NCBI GenBank assembly: GCA_041635755.1
Contig: JBFKUL010000111.1
Location: 1-8,929 of the forward strand
Direction: 5' to 3'
DNA from: JBFKUL01 sp041635755
GTDB lineage: Bacteria; Pseudomonadota; Gammaproteobacteria; Burkholderiales; SG8-39
Length of the DNA: 8,929 nt
Shown here: positions 5,353-8,929 of the stretch, piece by piece
How positions within the stretch are numbered: position 1 is the stretch's first letter
How the letters are laid out: every line of letters begins with the position of its first letter
Notes under the pieces: model-generated
Database searches by the model: none
Told to the model about the DNA's origin: nothing
Seen by the model: only the letters and a program-made list of their open reading frames with translations
Translations under genes and position numbers: made by a program

Positions 5353-6675
5353 TCACTTGAGAAACTCGGGCGAGATCAGCTTGGGCAGGAACAGCACCAG
5401 TTCAGGCCACATGATCACGAGCATCAACACGCCAAACATTGGAATCAACATGAGTATGGTGTCCTTCAGCGCATCGATCATGCGGATGCCCGCGATCGAG
5501 CACGAGATCATCAGGCACAGCCCATAGGGCGGCGTCACCAGGCCGAAGGCGAGCGACACGATACCGATCATGGCGAAGTGGATCGGGTCCATGCCGACCG
5601 AGCGCGCCAGGGGCTCGAGGATCGTGCCGACGATAATGATCGCGGGAATCGCGTCGAGAAAGCAGCCGACCACCAGGAACACCGCGGCGATGAAGAAACC
5701 GGTGGCGATCGACCCCATCTCCCAGGCCGTGACGCCCGCGAGCAGCGCCTTGGGCACCTGGTAGTAGGCCAGCAGCCAGCCGAAGGCCGACGCCGTGCCG
5801 ACGCAGAACAGCGCCACGCCGGCGAGCCGCCCGGTATCGAGCAACGCGTGGTGCAGCCCCTTCAAGTCCATCTCGCGGTAGATCAGGATCGAGAGCGTTG
5901 CCGCATAGAGCACCGCGATGCACGCCGACTCGGTCGCGGTAAACCAGCCGAAGATCTTGCCGCCGATGATGATCACCGGTGTCATCAGCGCCGGCACCGC
6001 GACCGCCATGGCGATGATCAGCTCCTTGAAGGTCGAGCGCGGGTAGGTCGGGTAGCCGCGCGCCTTGGCGTAAACATGCACCGTCGCCATTTGCACCAAG
6101 CCGAGCAACAGCCCGGGCACGATGCCGGCGAGGAACAGCCCGCCGATCGACACGGTCAGCAGTCCGCCCCACACGATCATCAGGATCGAGGGCGGCATGA
6201 TGACCGCGAGCACCGCCGACACTGCGGTAATCGCCGCGGAAAAGCTGTCGTCGTAGCCTTCCTTTCGCTGCGCCGCGATGAAGATCTTCGACTGGCTCGC
6301 GGCGTCCGCGGTGGACGAGCCCGAGATGCCGGCAAAGAAGATCGATAGCACCACGTTCACCTGCGCGAGGCCGCCCGGGAAGTGCCCGACGAGGTCACGC
6401 GACAGCCGCACCAGCCGGTTGGTGATGCCGCCGACGTTCATCAGGTTCGCCGTCAGCAAGAAGAATGGCACCGCGAGCAGGATGAACGAGTTGTAGGCGT
6501 TGAAGGTCTCCTGAATCAGGTTCTGCGGCGTCAGGCGCTCCTCGAAAAAGAACACCGGCAGGCAGGCGAGGCCGAGCGCAAAGGCGACCGGCACACGCAG
6601 GAACAAAAGGCCGAAGAACACCCCGAACAGCACCATGCTCGCCATCAATGGCGAGAGCAGCGTAGCGGCGGTCAT
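5353..6675 (-). CDS. dctM: TRAP transporter large permease subunit DctM
   Basis: A 440-aa inner-membrane protein, the ion-coupled transport subunit of a tripartite TRAP carrier. It is hydrophobic throughout, with a dozen or so membrane segments. The family signature F-A-G-I-S-G-S-S-T-A-D-A-A (114-126) is intact and is followed by the I-M-P-P-S-I-L-M hairpin region (159-166). The matching second-half motif reads F-G-L-V-T-P-P-Y-G near the C-terminus. The length is normal for DctM (about 425-440). The ATG at 6675 overlaps the TGA of dctQ as ATGA, implying coupled translation of the two membrane subunits; upstream in-frame codons belong to a shadow of dctQ. The TIM-barrel gene follows after 7 bp. 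TRAP systems use a sodium or proton gradient and usually carry carboxylates such as C4-dicarboxylates, uronates, sialic acid or keto acids. Confidence 0.97.
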   Translation of the reverse strand: MTAATLLSPLMASMVLFGVFFGLLFLRVPVAFALGLACLPVFFFEERLTPQNLIQETFNAYNSFILLAVPFFLLTANLMNVGGITNRLVRLSRDLVGHFPGGLAQVNVVLSIFFAGISGSSTADAASQSKIFIAAQRKEGYDDSFSAAITAVSAVLAVIMPPSILMIVWGGLLTVSIGGLFLAGIVPGLLLGLVQMATVHVYAKARGYPTYPRSTFKELIIAMAVAVPALMTPVIIIGGKIFGWFTATESACIAVLYAATLSILIYREMDLKGLHHALLDTGRLAGVALFCVGTASAFGWLLAYYQVPKALLAGVTAWEMGSIATGFFIAAVFLVVGCFLDAIPAIIIVGTILEPLARSVGMDPIHFAMIGIVSLAFGLVTPPYGLCLMISCSIAGIRMIDALKDTILMLIPMFGVLMLVIMWPELVLFLPKLISPEFLK

Positions 6676-7181
6676 GGCGTGCGCCCGGCGAGGATCGCGA
6701 CGTTGTCCCAGACCTGCTCGCCGAGGAACACGATCCAGGTCGCGCCCGCGATCGGCCACGCGACATGGATCACCCACAGCGGCAGCTCGGCGAGCTCGGA
6801 GATGCGGTTCCAGGCGAACTGCGTGAACTCGATGCCCCACCACAGGAACGCGAACGAAAAGAGCAGCACGAAAACATGCGACACCAGCTTGAGCGCGGCG
6901 CTGGCGCGCGCGCCCATCCTCGGCCACAGATCGACCTCGAAGTGCGTGCCCTCGCGGATGCCGACCATCGCGCCGACCATGATGGTCCAGATGAAAAAGA
7001 ACCGCGCCATCTCCTCGGTCCAGATGTAGGCCGGGATGAGCGTCGTGTATCGCGAGAAGATCTGCAGGCTCACCGGCACCACTAGGATCGCCACCGAGGC
7101 GACCAGCAGCCAGCTGAGCAGACGGCCGTACCACCAGGTGATGCGGCGCCACAGCCCGCGCGGCGATTCGGTTCCGTTCAT
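6672..7181 (-). CDS. dctQ: TRAP transporter small permease subunit DctQ
   Basis: A 169-aa protein with four predicted membrane segments (about 20-42, 59-76, 97-117 and 134-155), the size and layout of DctQ. The conserved middle region W-T-E-E-M-A-R-F-F-F (54-63) and R-E-G-T-H-F-E-V-D (76-84) is typical of the family. DctQ pairs with DctM in the inner membrane and helps dock the binding protein. The ATG at 7181 has a good Shine-Dalgarno, GGAGAG, at 7192-7187 with 5 bases of spacing. The gene lies between dctP and dctM and its stop overlaps the dctM start by 4 bp. A hairpin with a T-tract lies just upstream, between it and dctP. Confidence 0.96.
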   Translation of the reverse strand: MNGTESPRGLWRRITWWYGRLLSWLLVASVAILVVPVSLQIFSRYTTLIPAYIWTEEMARFFFIWTIMVGAMVGIREGTHFEVDLWPRMGARASAALKLVSHVFVLLFSFAFLWWGIEFTQFAWNRISELAELPLWVIHVAWPIAGATWIVFLGEQVWDNVAILAGRTP

Positions 7182-7196
7182 GCGTGCTCTCCGGGC

Positions 7197-7232
7197 AAAA
7201 GAAGCGGGCGGCGGAGCGCCTCCGCCGCCCGC
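7197..7232 (-). terminator. Intrinsic-terminator-like hairpin between dctP and dctQ (probable attenuator / mRNA stabiliser)
   Basis: Bases 7204-7215 and 7221-7232 are perfectly complementary, forming a 12-bp GC-only stem apart from its loop-closing A-T pair, with a 5-base loop. On the minus strand, the transcription direction, the stem is followed directly by TTCTTTT (7203-7197), the layout of a Rho-independent terminator. It begins 13 bases after the dctP stop codon and lies 4 bases before the dctQ Shine-Dalgarno. Partial termination, or 3'-end protection of a dctP message, would give more binding protein than permease, as TRAP systems need. Confidence 0.7.
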
Positions 7233-7245
7233 GCGGGACGCGCCG

Positions 7246-8238
7246 TTACTTGATCGCGTTGATCTTGGCGAGGATCGCGTCCGCGCCGATCTCCTTGGCG
7301 TAGGCCGAGATCACCGGATCGACCGCCTGCTTCATCTGCGCGCGGTCGGCGAACGGGATGCGCTTCAGCTTGCCCGCTTTTTCCATGGCCTCGAGCTTGG
7401 CCGCGTCCTCGCTCGACTCGATCTGCCGGCCGTGCTTGCCCGCCTCCTTGCCCGCCTTGAGGATCGCCGCCTGCAGGTCCTTGGGCAGCTTCTTGAACGT
7501 CTTGCCCGAGAAGCACAGCGGCCGGATGGTGATCGCGTGCTGCGTCATGGCGAGGTTCGGCCCGACCTCGAAGAATTTCATCTGCTCGACGCCCGCGGCC
7601 TCGTTCTCGCCGGCCTCGATGACGCCGTTCTGGATCGCGTTGTAGACCTCGTTGTAGGCGATCACGGTCGGCGCCATGCCGGTGGCGGCGAAGGTACGGC
7701 TCCAGATCGGTGCGCCCTGCACACGCACTTTCAGGCCCTTGAGCTCGGCCATGTTGCGTACTGCCTTGTTGGCGAAGATGTTGCGCGTGCCGCCGCCGGC
7801 GTAGCCGATCAGCATCACCTCGGCTTTGTCGGCGATCTCGTCGGCGATCGGCTTGAGCACGTCCTGGTCGAGCACCTTGTTCCAGTGATCGAGGTCGCGG
7901 AACAGGAACGGCGCGTCGATGAACGGCGCCGCCTTGGAGAAGGTCGACATGTGCGCCGGCGATACGACCGCGTAGTCGACCGCCTTGCCCTGCGCCATGT
8001 ATTCGAAGTACTGCTTCTCCAGCCCGAGCTCGCTGTTCTTGTGCAGCACGAAGTTCACCGGCTTGCCGTAATACTGCTTCACCAGCTCCTCGAACTTCGC
8101 CATCGCCTTGGTAAAGGCGTGGTCGTCGTTGAACTGCGAGGCGCCGTGCAGCGTGATGGTCTGCGCGGTGGCCGGCAATGCGAAGGCGGCAACGACGGCG
8201 GCCGCGGCGATACGTGCTACGAAGTGTCTGCGCTTCAT
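7246..8238 (-). CDS. dctP: TRAP transporter solute-binding protein DctP
   Basis: A 330-aa periplasmic binding protein that captures the substrate and delivers it to DctQM. The N-terminus M-K-R-R-H-F-V-A-R-I followed by a hydrophobic stretch (11-21) and A-T-A is a Sec signal peptide, probably cut after Ala25. The conserved ligand-carboxylate Arg is Arg172 in L-K-V-R-V-Q-G-A, and the later conserved position is Asn212 in E-A-G-E-N-E. Both match the Arg/Asn pair known in DctP-family binding sites, so the ligand very probably carries a carboxylate. AGGAG (8251-8247) lies 8 bases before the ATG at 8238. It follows the dioxygenase gene by 58 bp and starts the transport part of the operon. The specific ligand cannot be predicted from the sequence seen. 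Confidence 0.96.
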   Translation of the reverse strand: MKRRHFVARIAAAAVVAAFALPATAQTITLHGASQFNDDHAFTKAMAKFEELVKQYYGKPVNFVLHKNSELGLEKQYFEYMAQGKAVDYAVVSPAHMSTFSKAAPFIDAPFLFRDLDHWNKVLDQDVLKPIADEIADKAEVMLIGYAGGGTRNIFANKAVRNMAELKGLKVRVQGAPIWSRTFAATGMAPTVIAYNEVYNAIQNGVIEAGENEAAGVEQMKFFEVGPNLAMTQHAITIRPLCFSGKTFKKLPKDLQAAILKAGKEAGKHGRQIESSEDAAKLEAMEKAGKLKRIPFADRAQMKQAVDPVISAYAKEIGADAILAKINAIK

Positions 8239-8296
8239 GGTCCTTTCTCCTGGGTGATGGACTGCGTTTGCGGGTACGTTCGGTCTTGCGCGCGGC

Positions 8297-8929
8297 TCAA
8301 TGCGCCGGCGCGGGTCCTGATTCCTTCACCGTGATGCGCCACAGCGTCCTCGGGTCGTCGGGGTCGGTAAGCGTCGCCGAATGGAGCAGCGACGCGTTGT
8401 CCCAGATGACGACATCGCCCACGCCGTACTTCAGCCGGTATTGGTACTTCGTCTGCGTCGCGTGACGTTTCAGCTCGTCGAGCAGCGATATCGCCTCGTC
8501 GTCGGGCATGCCCTCGATGCGAAACGAGCTGCCCGAGACGGCGTAGAGCGCCTTGCGGCCAGTGACCGGGTGCGCGCGTGCGATACGGTGGCGCACCCAC
8601 TGCATTCTTCTCTCCTGCTCGTCGCTCAGCACCGAGGCGACGGTGCGCGAGGCGTTGTCGAGATCGTCGCGATTGCCATAGTGATGCAGCGCGAACAGCG
8701 GCTCGAGGGTCTTTTTCATCGCCGCCGGCAGATCGTCGTAGGCCGCATACTGGTTGGCGAACAGGGTGTCGCCACCGCTGCTCGGCACCTGGATCGAATA
8801 GAGCATCGTGGCGCGCGCCGGCACGTCGAGATAGGAATAATCGGTATGGAAGTAGGTGCCGGCGTCTGCAAGCCCGGTGGGCTCGCCATTCTTGCGCACG
8901 TTCGACAGGATCAGAATATCCGCAATCTC
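8297..8929 (-). CDS. TauD/TfdA-family Fe(II)/2-oxoglutarate-dependent dioxygenase (N-terminus outside the window)
   Basis: The last 210 residues of an enzyme that usually has about 280-300. The frame stays open through base 8929, so the true start is beyond the window; the GTG at 8899 is internal. The family uses Fe(II), O2 and 2-oxoglutarate to hydroxylate a carbon next to a heteroatom, often releasing sulfite, an alcohol or an amine. The iron triad is complete: His and Asp in F-H-T-D-Y-S-Y (fragment residues 28 and 30, bases 8848-8840) and the distal His in L-L-H-S-A-T (183, bases 8383-8381). The 2-oxoglutarate-binding Arg is probably at 198 in T-L-W-R-I-T. V-P-S-S-G-G-D-T (48-55) and W-D-N (176-178) are typical. 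It is read first in the visible operon, 58 bp ahead of dctP, suggesting that its substrate is the imported compound. Taurine itself is not implied. Confidence 0.9.
   Translation of the reverse strand, partial: EIADILILSNVRKNGEPTGLADAGTYFHTDYSYLDVPARATMLYSIQVPSSGGDTLFANQYAAYDDLPAAMKKTLEPLFALHHYGNRDDLDNASRTVASVLSDEQERRMQWVRHRIARAHPVTGRKALYAVSGSSFRIEGMPDDEAISLLDELKRHATQTKYQYRLKYGVGDVVIWDNASLLHSATLTDPDDPRTLWRITVKESGPAPAH

Noticed and set aside
4870..6348. Plus-strand open frame of 492 codons opposite the TIM-barrel and dctM genes
   Set aside because: Its product is rich in His, Arg, Asp and Gln with no recognisable domain. It is the antisense shadow of two well-supported genes in high-GC DNA.
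6676..7152. N-terminal extension of the dctM frame up to 7152
   Set aside because: It is the dctQ coding sequence read in another frame. DctM proteins start with a membrane segment, as found from 6675.
7036..8334. Plus-strand open frame of 432 codons opposite dctQ and dctP
   Set aside because: It is antisense to genes with clear family motifs, its composition is skewed (Leu, Arg, Val, Asp, His), and it has no ribosome site or domain.
1..8929. CRISPR array, insertion sequence, tRNA or attachment site
   Set aside because: No spaced direct repeats, transposase motifs, tRNA-like cloverleaf or terminal inverted repeats were seen. The window is almost filled by metabolic and transport genes of even codon style.

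Overview
The window is compact, GC-rich DNA with strongly G/C-biased third codon positions. Gene content and codon use fit a betaproteobacterium of the Burkholderiales type; this is inferred from style, with no rRNA or marker gene to confirm it. It holds nine genes or gene parts that are well supported, plus the last codons of a tenth. No tRNA, rRNA, insertion sequence, CRISPR array or regulator gene was found.

Layout, left to right. Positions 1-79 hold the 3' end of a plus-strand gene, probably an alpha/beta hydrolase. It converges on a minus-strand M48 outer-membrane lipoprotein metalloprotease (88-1359), with a GC-rich hairpin across the two stop codons. Next come two translationally coupled minus-strand genes: a D-2-hydroxyacid dehydrogenase (2302-3294) and a uronate-dehydrogenase-like SDR (1430-2305). 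A 239-bp divergent region (3295-3533) separates them from a plus-strand SMP-30/gluconolactonase-type lactonase (3534-4502). That gene meets the next transcription unit stop codon to stop codon. The rest is one minus-strand run, in transcription order: TauD/TfdA-type 2-oxoglutarate dioxygenase (8929-8297, 5' end outside the window), TRAP binding protein dctP (8238-7246), dctQ (7181-6672), dctM (6675-5353) and a xylose-isomerase-like TIM-barrel protein (5345-4503). A hairpin with a T-tract sits between dctP and dctQ.

How the genes may work together (inference). A TRAP system imports an organic or sugar acid. The SDR and lactonase form the classic oxidation-plus-lactone-opening pair known for uronate to aldarate conversion. 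The 2-hydroxyacid dehydrogenase and the TIM-barrel isomerase would process downstream or parallel keto/hydroxy acids. The dioxygenase at the head of the TRAP operon does not belong to any standard uronate pathway. It suggests the imported compound is first trimmed oxidatively (for example an ether, sulfonate, N-alkyl or other substituted acid). No aldarate dehydratase, aldolase or regulator is visible, so the pathway is incomplete here and the real substrate is unknown. The M48 protease looks unrelated.
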